Both the position numbers and the translations under genes were made by a program. 64,000 nt of DNA, taken from Caulobacter sp. SL161 (GTDB taxonomy: Bacteria; Pseudomonadota; Alphaproteobacteria; Caulobacterales; Caulobacteraceae). The notes beneath the pieces were generated by a model. That model did no database searches. It was not told where the DNA came from and saw only the letters and a list, made by a program, of their open reading frames with translations. Location: NCBI RefSeq assembly GCF_026672375.1, contig NZ_JAPPRA010000002.1, forward strand, positions 1 through 64,000, read 5' to 3'. Shown one piece after another: positions 53,984-62,014 of this stretch (position 1 is its first letter; every line of letters begins with the position of its first letter).

Positions 53984-54141
53984 GAGACTCTCCTGACCCG
54001 CCTTTCCTAAGCCAATCTCGATGGCGTCGGCCATAGGCGGTCAGGCCTCCCCCGCACAGAACAATGACCGTTTCTGCTGCTCGCCCTCATCGCCGGCGGA
54101 TGCAATCAATATCGCCTCGGCGACATTCGGGAGATGGTCCG

Positions 54142-54411
54142 GTGGCGAACAATTGGCCCGATGGCGGAGAGCAGCCGCTGTCAAAAACCGAGAAGTGGGT
54201 CGTCGGCGTTGCCGCCGTGGTGGTGATCGCCATGGGCCTTGGCTTTGCTGCGCTCGTTGTCGTCTCGGTGCTCAAGCTGCGTGTCACGCCGGCGGTGCTG
54301 CTCGCGCTTGGCCCGGCGGCGTTAGCCATCGCCCTTTTCTGGGTGCGACCCTGGATCCAAGAGCCGCCCACCAATAGGGCGCCGCGCTATCGAGGGCCCT
54401 GGAAGTCCTGA
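54142..54411 (+). CDS. Two-helix membrane protein
   Basis: The 89-residue product starts at the GTG at 54,142 after GGGAG; the longer frame from 54,064 has shadow-like composition. Two transmembrane helices are evident (WVVGVAAVVVIAMGLGFAAL, then VLLALGPAALAIALFWVR). The tail is short and charged. Nothing identifies the function. The genes downstream on the same strand start 105 bp later. Confidence 0.55.
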   Translation: MANNWPDGGEQPLSKTEKWVVGVAAVVVIAMGLGFAALVVVSVLKLRVTPAVLLALGPAALAIALFWVRPWIQEPPTNRAPRYRGPWKS

Positions 54412-54515
54412 CCAGGCCACAGCCCTTCTACCCGACATGAGCAAATGTCGCGGCGTCTCGGCTTGACGCAGGGCCACGCCAATGGAGAACATAATACGAA
54501 CTTCTGAGGCTTGAT

Positions 54516-54839
54516 ATGTCCGCCAACGCTGCGCCGTGTGCGCGGTATCCGACAAGCAAGTGGCCAGTCCGTGCCGATCTGATCACGCTGCGGGTCTGCG
54601 CTGATCTCGATTGGCGGGTGACGCTAAGCTGCCCGCATTGCGGGATCACGCGACAGCTCTTCGGGCCGGAGCTTGCAACCCGAAAACTCGCGGATGTGCC
54701 GCTCTACAAGCTGTTCGAGCGTGGAGCCTTCAAGTGCCGGAAGGCTCAGTACGGCTGCAACGGCGTACCGGCCTCGGAGATCAGTGTCGAAGCGATGGAC
54801 GTCGGACAGCTTCAAAACGTCGCCCGCTGGTCGCGATGA
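54516..54839 (+). CDS. Zinc-ribbon-like hypothetical protein
   Basis: The 107-residue product has a CPHCG motif (LSCPHCGITRQLFG) and a second cysteine pair (FKCRKAQYGCNG), as in a four-Cys zinc ribbon. The C-terminus is helical. Similar stand-alone proteins are common in Caulobacterales plasmids and chromosomes with no known role. It is the first of a series of plus-strand genes (54.5-56.0 kb). Confidence 0.6.
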   Translation: MSANAAPCARYPTSKWPVRADLITLRVCADLDWRVTLSCPHCGITRQLFGPELATRKLADVPLYKLFERGAFKCRKAQYGCNGVPASEISVEAMDVGQLQNVARWSR

Positions 54840-54885
54840 AGGGGCCTGGGCGCCCTTGGCGGACAGAAAACCCGGAGATAGCGTG

Positions 54886-55236
54886 ATGACCATGAATGAG
54901 ACGCCGCCCGACACGATCGTCTTCATCGGTGACCACCACCCGTCGCTGTGGGATCTGCCGTGGATCGACAGAGCCGAGGTCGCGCCTGCAGGCGAAGGCC
55001 GCGACGACGAAAGGCTGGTCAAGCTCTGGTTCCGCCGAGGCGAGAACAACGAGTTGGTCTCTTCAGCCCTTCCGCCTCTGCCCGACCGGCCGCACGATCT
55101 GGTGGCCTACAACTACGGTGAGGGCGCGCCCCAGGTCTTCTGGCACACCCTTCGCGTGTTCGAGGCCTACCGCATCGATTTTGATGGGGATGATGGGGCC
55201 CATTGGCGGGCGCGCATCTGGCTCAAGCAGGGCTGA
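54886..55236 (+). CDS. Hypothetical protein upstream of SRAP gene
   Basis: The 116-residue product begins MTMNETPPDTIVFIGDHHPS and contains LPWIDRAEVAPAG, LVKLWFRRGENNELVSS, and AYRIDFDGDDGAHWRARIWL. GGAG precedes the ATG at 54,886. The stop lies 3 bp before the start of the SRAP gene, so the two are probably co-transcribed and may work together. No family is recognised. Confidence 0.65.
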   Translation: MTMNETPPDTIVFIGDHHPSLWDLPWIDRAEVAPAGEGRDDERLVKLWFRRGENNELVSSALPPLPDRPHDLVAYNYGEGAPQVFWHTLRVFEAYRIDFDGDDGAHWRARIWLKQG

Positions 55237-55239
55237 CCC

Positions 55240-55989
55240 ATGTGCAACATGTATTCGATGCGCAAGGGTCAGGCCGAGATCGTGGCCCTGATCGATGCGA
55301 TCGACGGGGTCGGTAACATGCCCGACTACCCCGGTATCTTCCCTGACATGGCCGCGCCGATCGTCCGCCACGCCGCCGGCGGCGGGCGCGATCTCGTCTT
55401 GGCTCGTTGGGGGATGCCCTCACCATTCTTCGTCCAGCGCCAGGCCGCCGAGAAGCGCGCCGAGGGCCTGCGCAAGAAGGGGCATGTGATCGACGATGAT
55501 CGGCTGAATGCGCTGATCAAAGCTGAGCCGGATCGTGGCGTGACCAATGTCCGCAAGACCGACAGTCCGCACTGGCGGCGCTGGTTGGCCCCGGAACACC
55601 GCTGTCTGGTGCCGCTAACGGCGTTTGCTGAGCCAAACCAGGTCGGAGGTCAGCCGGGCGAGAATGTCTGGTTCGCGCTTGATGAGAGCCGCCCCTTGGC
55701 GTTCTTCGCCGGCGTTGAGCAGCGGGCCTGGACCAGTGTGCGCAAGGTCTCTGAGGGTGAGATCACGACCGACCTCTATGCGTTCCTGACCACAGAGGCC
55801 AACGCCGTGGTCGGCGCGGTGCATGACAAGGCCATGCCGGTCGTCCTCACGACGGCCGAAGAGCGCGATGTTTGGATGCGCGCGCCCTGGGATGAGGCCA
55901 AGGCGCTGCAGCGGCCGACGCCTGCGGACACCTTGGTGGTCGTCAACCGGGGCGTTGGGGTGAAGCGGGATCCGCCGGCGGAGGCGTGA
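55240..55989 (+). CDS. SRAP/SOS-response-associated peptidase family (YedK/HMCES-like)
   Basis: The 249-residue product begins MCNMYSM, exposing the essential Cys2 after loss of Met1. It has the SRAP blocks [44 protein letters not shown] with Glu, [16 protein letters not shown], and [20 protein letters not shown] with the active-site His. SRAP proteins form a thiazolidine crosslink with abasic sites in single-stranded DNA and so protect them. The product lies between a small hypothetical gene and the convergent HAM1-deaminase operon. It could handle abasic DNA made by the glycosylase-like protein encoded at 63 kb (inference). Confidence 0.93.
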   Translation: MCNMYSMRKGQAEIVALIDAIDGVGNMPDYPGIFPDMAAPIVRHAAGGGRDLVLARWGMPSPFFVQRQAAEKRAEGLRKKGHVIDDDRLNALIKAEPDRGVTNVRKTDSPHWRRWLAPEHRCLVPLTAFAEPNQVGGQPGENVWFALDESRPLAFFAGVEQRAWTSVRKVSEGEITTDLYAFLTTEANAVVGAVHDKAMPVVLTTAEERDVWMRAPWDEAKALQRPTPADTLVVVNRGVGVKRDPPAEA

Positions 55990-56147
55990 GGTTGTCTCGG
56001 CTAGCCAGGCCCGGTTCCAGATTGAGCGGAGGCCAAGATGTTAGAGCTTGCGCGTGTAACGACCGGACCCGCGCCTTACCCCTTCTTTCCGCGGGCTGTC
56101 GCGTCTCCCGATGACCATGATCGGACAGCCGCCCTCGAAATAGTGTG
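55990..56147. other. Convergent intergenic region
   Basis: 158 bp between the SRAP gene and the HAM1 gene. No gene and no strong hairpin seen. Confidence 0.4.
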
Positions 56148-56693
56148 CTAGCCTTTCTTTCGGGCTAGAAAGGCCGCTAACTGCCTTAGGGCTTGCCCTC
56201 GTGGCGATAGGTGGTCCTTGGCCTCGGACGCCATTTCCGCGAAGGTCAGTCCCTGTCCCGCAGGCACGAACACCGCGTCAAAGCCAAAGCCGTTTTCGCC
56301 GCGGGGCGCGGCGATGACCTCGCCGGCTACCTCTCCGACAAAGGCCTCCACCCCACCCTCATCGGCGTAGCAAATAACGGTGACGGCTCGCGCGCCCTTT
56401 TCGGCGCCTGGAGGCAGCATACGATGGATCAACTCGAGCCCTCCGCTGTCAAGGACCCAGGCGATCAGGGCACCCGGAAAGCCGTTCAGGCCGTCCAAAC
56501 ATAGGGCCGTGTCATCGACAATCACCGGCACCCCGAGCTCACGGAAGGCTTGGGCGGCTTTGGCCCGCGATACGACGACAGGGTCGATGGCCTGGATTTC
56601 ATCAAGAACAACCTTCACGGGCTCGACCGGCATGGCCAGGATACGCGCGACCTCGGCGGCCTTGCACTTGTTGGACGTGCATAGCTTCATCAT
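56148..56693 (-). CDS. HAM1/RdgB-type (d)ITP pyrophosphatase homologue, altered
   Basis: The 181-residue product matches Ham1/RdgB: KLCTSNKCKAAEVARIL (the family's SGNxGK loop, here SNKCK), DEIQAIDPVVVSRAKAAQAF, VIVDDTALCLDGLNGFPGAL with the catalytic acid (Asp60/61) and GFGFDAVFVPAG. The C-terminal SHR signature that contacts the hypoxanthine base is LSPRG (162-166), and the DPIF block is DAVF. These changes suggest altered catalysis or a sensor function. The ATG at 56,693 fits the family start better than the GTG at 56,714, which overlaps the deaminase stop. It is the second gene of the operon after the deaminase gene. Confidence 0.88.
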   Translation of the reverse strand: MMKLCTSNKCKAAEVARILAMPVEPVKVVLDEIQAIDPVVVSRAKAAQAFRELGVPVIVDDTALCLDGLNGFPGALIAWVLDSGGLELIHRMLPPGAEKGARAVTVICYADEGGVEAFVGEVAGEVIAAPRGENGFGFDAVFVPAGQGLTFAEMASEAKDHLSPRGQALRQLAAFLARKKG

Positions 56694-56704
56694 TCGGCCT
56701 ACTG

Positions 56705-59700
56705 CTAGAACCACCCTCGAGACACCATCCGGTAGACGCGCTCTTCCATCGCAGTGACCAGCACCTCAATCTCGTTCTTCTTCAGGAAGGCGTTCTTGAA
56801 TCCCGCCTTGACCAGTTGAAGGATTTCCCAGCGCGTCAGACCATTGCTGAGACGGGCGGCCGTCAGATATTCCGACGTCAAATCTCGATAACCCCGATTG
56901 TGAATGTAACGATTGTCGGTGGCGACGCTGACTTCCAGACCTTGCCGCATGTAGGCGAGCAGAGGGTAGGTATTTCGAGGATTGCTCGTGGCGTCAGGAT
57001 AGATCGGCGGCCGAAAGGCGCTCTTGGAGCCGATCGATGGCACCGGGTAGAATGCGTTGGTGAAAACGTTACTATTGGGGCACATCTCCATGCAGATGCC
57101 TTCGCTCACGCAGTAATCGAGCAGGCGATCATCTTCTCGCAAACGAAGGCCATGGCCGATGCGTCGCGCATGCTGTCGGTAGACGGCGTTCCAGATGCTT
57201 TTAGCGGTGGCTGCTTCGCCGGCATGAATGGTGATCGGCGATGATAGCAACTTCAACGGCTCGAGCGTTTCTGTCAGCCAGTCCGGATTTTCCGCTTCAT
57301 TGCCCGAGATATCGAAGCCCACAACGCGCGTCTGACACCACCAGGCGGGGGCATGGGCGCCATATACGCCCAGATCCTCTTCGCCTTGGCGCAGATAGGA
57401 TTCCAATAGCGACACGACCTCGCGCGCGGCGGCCTTTTTCTTGTGGCGCTTGGCGGCTAGCAGGATATTCGACCGTACTAGCGGCAGGGACGGCTCGGTC
57501 TTCGGCGAGGCCCCGCCAGCGTTGATGAATATGCTGGCCAGATCAAAGCCTAGACATAGTAGATCCGTCGCGCCGCGGGCTGTCATGCCAGCCAGGCAGT
57601 ATCCGGGCGTCTCGCAGCGGACCTCGCTATAGATGACATTGTCGCGCGCATTGTCGAGCGTCAGCGCGAACGTGGCGATCAGCAGATTCTCGGGGTACTG
57701 CAAATGCTCGGCGCCAAGGAAGTCGGCCCCCCACAGATAGCGCTGCAGACCTCGCCCGCTGCCCGCCGATCCCGGCCCCTGCCGCTCTGGCAGCATCACG
57801 TACTCTTCAAGACTAATCTGCGACCCGGTGCCTTTGCTCCCGACCGCCGGCAGCGTCAGCGCCTTGAGCACGCTGGCGATCGAACCCGCCCTCTTGCCGG
57901 TTTCAGCTTCGGCGATGTGATCACCGACATTCAACTTATCCACGGCCACCGCCAGACTATGCGCCAGACGGTCGCGACGAACACCGTCCCACCCCCTTTC
58001 CCGCGCCGCGGGATTCCTGAGCCAGGCGCGTGCTTCTTCCAGTTGGTCAGACAAAACCTTTTTGGCCTTCCCGCACCGCTTGAGATATCCGCTCGCGATC
58101 TTGCGCCAGCGAGCACGCGTACTCAGGGTCTTGCCCAATGGACTGATCTCGCCTGCGGCGTCCGCCCCCTTCCAGGCCCTGGCAATACGCCCGATCTGAT
58201 CGCTGACCCGCTCGGCGGCTAGATCGATGGCGGTTAGGGAATCCCCGAATTCTCCGCCCACTAGATTTCTATGACTTGCCTGCACACTTGCCGAAAGTTC
58301 CGTCAGATATCGATCTGGCGGCAGAGATTCCGAGACCTCGGCTGGGTCAGAAGTCGCAGGAAGCATGGCGACCAGCAGCGACGCTACCTCGAAAATCTGG
58401 AGTTTCTCGCTCTCGTCGGTGAATGACTTCACGATCTCGTCGCCAAGTCCGAAGGCATGTAGCTCCTTGAGCTTGCCGTTCGTCACCGCGCTGGCCGCCA
58501 GCGCGAGACAAACCAGCGGATGAAGACGGCCAGCGGCGACGGCGTTCAGATGCTCGCTCAGCGCCACCGCGAGCGCAATGCGCCTGACCACGGCGCGGAT
58601 TCCCTCGTTGTGCGCCTCAAACCGCGTGGGTTTGAGCGCATACCCGGCTGTGTTCATCGCCATCGCCTTGACGGCGGGATACGAAATGCAAGTCCCCAGA
58701 TGGCAGTGTAGGTCGGCCTTGGGCAGTTCCCGCACCCAGCGCTCTTCGCGATAGTCGAAAAGCACGCGCGGCGGTGCCGTGGCGCCTCCAGCATCGACGG
58801 CGGCGGGCCAGTGCTGGCGTCCGGTGACGAGATAGCGATCTGCGTGGCGCTTAAGCTTGACTAGGGCTTCGGGGCGCAGCGCCCGAAGCCCGCGGAACGA
58901 TGAAGCGTGGCTGGTCGAGGCCCGCGGCGCCAACACCCCTTCCAGCGCGCGTCGCATCTGGAAGGGTAGTTGATAGAGCCGTTCCTTGAGGACGTAAGCC
59001 ACGGCCCCAAGATTTAGCGACTGCTGGATATGACCCGAGCTTTCCGTTCGCGTAAAAACGATCACCGGTGATGGCACTTCGGCGACATCGGAAAGGTGGC
59101 GCACCACACGCTGCACAGCGCTGGGTCCCAAGTAATCCGTCTTGGAATCCACTTCCATCAGGATCATTCGAAAGTCTTCGAGGCGAGCTGCTACAGCGCC
59201 GCCGCCCGCCAAAGGGACGGCATTGGCCCCGTTCGGCGCGGAGCGGCCCGGTAGAATGCCCCGCGCACTGGCCACGAAGCAGCGATCGCCCCAGTCGGCC
59301 AGATCGAGAAGGGATTTAAGCCTGTCGAAATCCTGCATCTTTGCCTGTTCGCCAGCGCGGATCCTTTCCCAGAGCAGATCGTCAATGATCAGAAGTCCAC
59401 CGACCGTGGCTTTAGCCCGCTCGGCGCTAGTGTGCGCGGTTGCTTCCCGTTTGAGGTAGCTGATCGCACCGCTGCCGATGCAGCGGGACATGTCGCGAAG
59501 CAACTCATAGCGCCGCAGGCGCAAAGCGGCATCCAGAGGTCGAACGACCTTGGCTCGAGCCACTTCGGTCTCGGACCAAGCGACGTTTCGAAGCTCGGCG
59601 TGGAGGCTGGCAAGGCCGTCATCGAGCGCGTCTCTCAGAGCATAGGCACCACCGACGATCGCGCCAGCCAAGTTGTCGCGATCGTTCATCAGCGATGTCT

Positions 59701-60505
59701 TGCACAAGGCGTCATAGGCCCGGTTCACATCGCGCTTTCCCAGCTGGAACACCGCGCTCAGGTCCCGCAAAAGCTGAAGATTCGGATCAATGCCGGTCCG
59801 CAGGCGGGGCGCATCGACCAGATGCTCTTCTTTCTCCCGCATGTAGCCGACAAAACTCGTGAATTGCGCGCGCAGGCCGCACTTCCCATCCACGCCTTCG
59901 GCAAAGTTTTGGGTGCGAGATTCCGCCCGGGCCCGTTCGCGCGCCGACGCCAAGTCACGGGTCGACGCCTTCAAATAACCTCGGGCTTCCCGGTAGTAGG
60001 TAGAAAGACCAAACAGCTCGGAGCGAATGAGCGCGTCGGAGATCGGCGCCCCAGACCCGTCAGGCAGCAAAAAAGGCGCAACGTCGTTCGGCTCCACGAC
60101 GTGCGCGTAGTGAGACAGATGCGCGCTTTGAAGGGTTCGGATGTAGAACTCTAGCGCCTTCATCCGCGAGATCCGGCCTTCCCCCTCAAGCTCCCAGGTA
60201 TCCAGGGAGGGCTTGGCACCTACGAACAGCAGACGATCGATGACGCCTTCGCCCGAGCAAAGCATTTCGACGGTTGCGTCGCCCGCCTGCCCTAGGATCA
60301 GGCGCTCCAGATTCACGGCCAGCCCGTCGGGACCTTGGCGCGACGGCGTAACATCGGCGACCCAGAAGTTCACTTTTGATCCTGGGCCGGAATAGCCGTT
60401 CAGCTCGGCTTTCAGTTCGTCGTAGGCAACGCCGAAACGCGCCGCGATGAGCGCGGAAGTTCCGCCATCGGCGATCGCTGGCAGCGGCCTGAATGAAAAA
60501 AGCAT
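56705..60505 (-). CDS. Adenosine-deaminase-family protein with receiver-like domain
   Basis: The 1266-residue product (start at ATG 60,505 with GGGGG upstream; a TTG at 60,580 would add 25 residues) has three parts. Residues 1-365 are helical with no known domain. Residues about 370-520 resemble a receiver: LLIIDD (371-376), ILMEVD (448-453, Glu at the phospho-Asp site), VIVFT (481-485), YVLKER. Residues about 575-1266 hold an adenosine/AMP-deaminase core: KADLHCHLGT (His600, 602), HAGEA (1094-1098), RIGHG (1115-1119), CPNSN (1142-1146) and VATDN (Asp1197). A large helical insertion lies between HxH and HAGE. The gene is followed by HAM1 in one operon. A role in nucleotide-based antiphage signalling is likely but unproven. 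Confidence 0.87.
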   Translation of the reverse strand: MLFSFRPLPAIADGGTSALIAARFGVAYDELKAELNGYSGPGSKVNFWVADVTPSRQGPDGLAVNLERLILGQAGDATVEMLCSGEGVIDRLLFVGAKPSLDTWELEGEGRISRMKALEFYIRTLQSAHLSHYAHVVEPNDVAPFLLPDGSGAPISDALIRSELFGLSTYYREARGYLKASTRDLASARERARAESRTQNFAEGVDGKCGLRAQFTSFVGYMREKEEHLVDAPRLRTGIDPNLQLLRDLSAVFQLGKRDVNRAYDALCKTSLMNDRDNLAGAIVGGAYALRDALDDGLASLHAELRNVAWSETEVARAKVVRPLDAALRLRRYELLRDMSRCIGSGAISYLKREATAHTSAERAKATVGGLLIIDDLLWERIRAGEQAKMQDFDRLKSLLDLADWGDRCFVASARGILPGRSAPNGANAVPLAGGGAVAARLEDFRMILMEVDSKTDYLGPSAVQRVVRHLSDVAEVPSPVIVFTRTESSGHIQQSLNLGAVAYVLKERLYQLPFQMRRALEGVLAPRASTSHASSFRGLRALRPEALVKLKRHADRYLVTGRQHWPAAVDAGGATAPPRVLFDYREERWVRELPKADLHCHLGTCISYPAVKAMAMNTAGYALKPTRFEAHNEGIRAVVRRIALAVALSEHLNAVAAGRLHPLVCLALAASAVTNGKLKELHAFGLGDEIVKSFTDESEKLQIFEVASLLVAMLPATSDPAEVSESLPPDRYLTELSASVQASHRNLVGGEFGDSLTAIDLAAERVSDQIGRIARAWKGADAAGEISPLGKTLSTRARWRKIASGYLKRCGKAKKVLSDQLEEARAWLRNPAARERGWDGVRRDRLAHSLAVAVDKLNVGDHIAEAETGKRAGSIASVLKALTLPAVGSKGTGSQISLEEYVMLPERQGPGSAGSGRGLQRYLWGADFLGAEHLQYPENLLIATFALTLDNARDNVIYSEVRCETPGYCLAGMTARGATDLLCLGFDLASIFINAGGASPKTEPSLPLVRSNILLAAKRHKKKAAAREVVSLLESYLRQGEEDLGVYGAHAPAWWCQTRVVGFDISGNEAENPDWLTETLEPLKLLSSPITIHAGEAATAKSIWNAVYRQHARRIGHGLRLREDDRLLDYCVSEGICMEMCPNSNVFTNAFYPVPSIGSKSAFRPPIYPDATSNPRNTYPLLAYMRQGLEVSVATDNRYIHNRGYRDLTSEYLTAARLSNGLTRWEILQLVKAGFKNAFLKKNEIEVLVTAMEERVYRMVSRGWF

Positions 60506-60941
60506 ATCGCCCCCGACTTGCCCCTCGCTGGCGGCCTTCGCGGGCGCACCTTGACCAGAACAAATACCCGCCAAGCTCAAAGTATGGTCAATACAAAATT
60601 CATCCTGGAGCTGTGCCGATCAAGCACTACTCGTAGCGCCCACACCGCCAACCGATCAGGATGCTTGCGCCCCTATGGGCGAACCCCACTTGGCGGGCGT
60701 GCGCCATTTCCTGACGTTGGTATCTCTCCGGCAAGCGGACATTCCCCAGCCCAAATTGACGCTGCGGAGCGCGCCGCTATGGGCGGCGCGCAGAAATAAT
60801 ACGACTACGAACGACGGGGCCTGGACCGGCCTCAACGAGTGCGGAACCGAGGGTGAGCAAGTCTGCTGATCCGACCTTCGACCGCCGGGGTCGAAATCAG
60901 CGACAATCCCTAAGGCGTGGCTTTGGTGGGACCTTCTCCCT
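60506..60941. other. Promoter-side intergenic region of the deaminase operon
   Basis: About 430 bp upstream of the deaminase gene, AT-richer near 60,580-60,620 (TATGGTCAATACAAAATTC), probably with the operon promoter. No ORF of convincing composition. Confidence 0.45.
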
Positions 60942-61355
60942 TTGATCTATACGCTCGAACTGCGCGGCACGGCTGTCTCCGACGCCGAGATCGCCGCGAT
61001 CGCCGCCTTGCCACGACTGCACTGCATCGACGTGCCAAATACGGCTGTGACGTCCGCCTGTGTCGCCCGTGTCGCCAGTCTGGTGCGAGGGGCGGCGAAC
61101 CTGCAATCCCTGGCGCTCGATGGCAACCAGCACGACGCGGCAAGCGTCGCGGCGCTGTCGCAGGCGGACCGCATGCTGGAGCTCTTTCTCTATAGGCCCG
61201 AGGTGACGAGCAGAACGACCATGGGCCGGTCGGAGGTGCGGCTACGTGAGCCCGTGGGTCTCAATGGTGTTGTGCTGCCCCAGGATACGCAGGAGGTCCA
61301 ACGCGAACCGGAAGTACGATCGGTCCGTGTCGAACAGCCGCGCCGGGTAGTGTGA
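60942..61355 (+). CDS. Leucine-rich-repeat-like fragment
   Basis: A frame from a TTG start reads LELRGTAVSDAEIAAIAALP, RLHCIDVPNTAVTSACV, ANLQSLALDGNQHDAASVAA, which is the pattern of a short leucine-rich repeat series. After about 61,220 the composition changes and overlaps another frame on the opposite strand. It is probably a fragment of a longer gene. Reality and start are uncertain. Confidence 0.35.
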   Translation: MIYTLELRGTAVSDAEIAAIAALPRLHCIDVPNTAVTSACVARVASLVRGAANLQSLALDGNQHDAASVAALSQADRMLELFLYRPEVTSRTTMGRSEVRLREPVGLNGVVLPQDTQEVQREPEVRSVRVEQPRRVV

Positions 61356-61460
61356 GTGAAGCGCGCTGAGGGGAACCTCGCTCATCGCCAGGATAGGGTT
61401 AATACCTCGCGGATTGCGACGGCGCTCCGCCCGCCCGGGCTTACGGTCCTTCTTGATCAT
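61242..61460 (-). CDS. Small hypothetical protein or fragment
   Basis: A 72-residue frame (MIKKDRKPGRAERRRN, then EVPLSALHSHYPARLFDTDR, SYFRFALDLLRIL) has natural-looking hydrophobic and aromatic content, but no ribosome binding site or known domain. It overlaps the plus-strand LRR-like frame by 114 bp, so at most one of the two is likely to be fully real in the overlap. Confidence 0.35.
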   Translation of the reverse strand: MIKKDRKPGRAERRRNPRGINPILAMSEVPLSALHSHYPARLFDTDRSYFRFALDLLRILGQHNTIETHGLT

Positions 61461-61466
61461 GCCCAA

Positions 61467-61796
61467 TTAGCGCAGCCTGATCGAAAAGCTCAACCATGGG
61501 CCGTGAAGCGCTGCGCCGAACTATGAGCGGACTTGGCGTTGGCTTTGGGCGGCAGTTCGGGCCGCCAGGAGCTTAGCTCACTTCCGGATTCGGAACCCAG
61601 GCACTGGCCAAGCGACCAAGACCTAAAGCCAGAGAAGCAGCGCCGCGCCATGACCCGACTTTAGCGTAGCTCCAGCAACCTGACCTTGGCCCCACGGACG
61701 AAAGGCCGACAGGGCTCTTTGGCCAACCGTGATGCCGTGTCGGCTGGCAACAAGTATGGCGACGAGAACATAAGCTGACGCTTTACGCGTAACTTA
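61467..61796. other. Intergenic region
   Basis: 330 bp with no gene-like frame; its last 60 bp become AT-rich and lead into the direct repeats at 61,797. Confidence 0.5.
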
Positions 61797-61819
61797 TTTC
61801 ATGATTTCATGCTTTCATG
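61797..61819. promoter_or_regulatory. Three 8-bp-spaced TTTCATG repeats (candidate operator)
   Basis: TTTCATG occurs at 61,797, 61,805 and 61,813, exactly 8 bp apart; the third overlaps the start codon of the RHH-like gene. Ribbon-helix-helix repressors of the CopG/omega type bind short head-to-tail repeats like this. Confidence 0.6.
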
Positions 61820-62014
61820 ATATTTGAAGCTGACCTGGTCGTTCGTGATGAGCACCTGCAAATTCAGGTCCCTGCCTCCACCAAGCACGATCTCGCCGTT
61901 AAGGCTGCCCTGGCGCGTGAACCGATCCGCGTCCTCGTGCTGAAAGCGCTGCAAGCCTACGGCGTCGCGGTCCCTGACGAGGCGATACACGACCGAAGAA
62001 AGACGCGCCGCTGA
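61817..62014 (+). CDS. Small RHH-like protein, first gene of MazG-UDG operon
   Basis: The 65-residue product has the shape of a ribbon-helix-helix repressor: a strand (HLQIQVPAS), a helix (TKHDLAVKAALAR) and another helix (PIRVLVLKALQAYGVAV), ending in a basic tail (HDRRKTRR). The stop overlaps the start of the MazG-like gene (TGATG). Because three regular repeats overlap its start codon, it probably represses its own operon. An antitoxin role is conceivable, since its partner genes act on nucleotides. There is no clear ribosome binding site. Confidence 0.6.
   Translation: MIFEADLVVRDEHLQIQVPASTKHDLAVKAALAREPIRVLVLKALQAYGVAVPDEAIHDRRKTRR

Noticed and set aside
56148..60580. Naming the deaminase operon as RADAR or as Kongming
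   Set aside because: No RdrA-type ATPase and no SIR2 effector is present next to it, so only the partial similarity can be claimed.
60505..60580. TTG start for the deaminase protein adding 25 residues
   Set aside because: The ATG at 60,505 has a GGGGG site at good distance, while the TTG has none and the extra residues look non-native.
60518..60799. Plus-strand ORF in the deaminase promoter region
   Set aside because: Composition is not protein-like and it overlaps the start of the deaminase gene.
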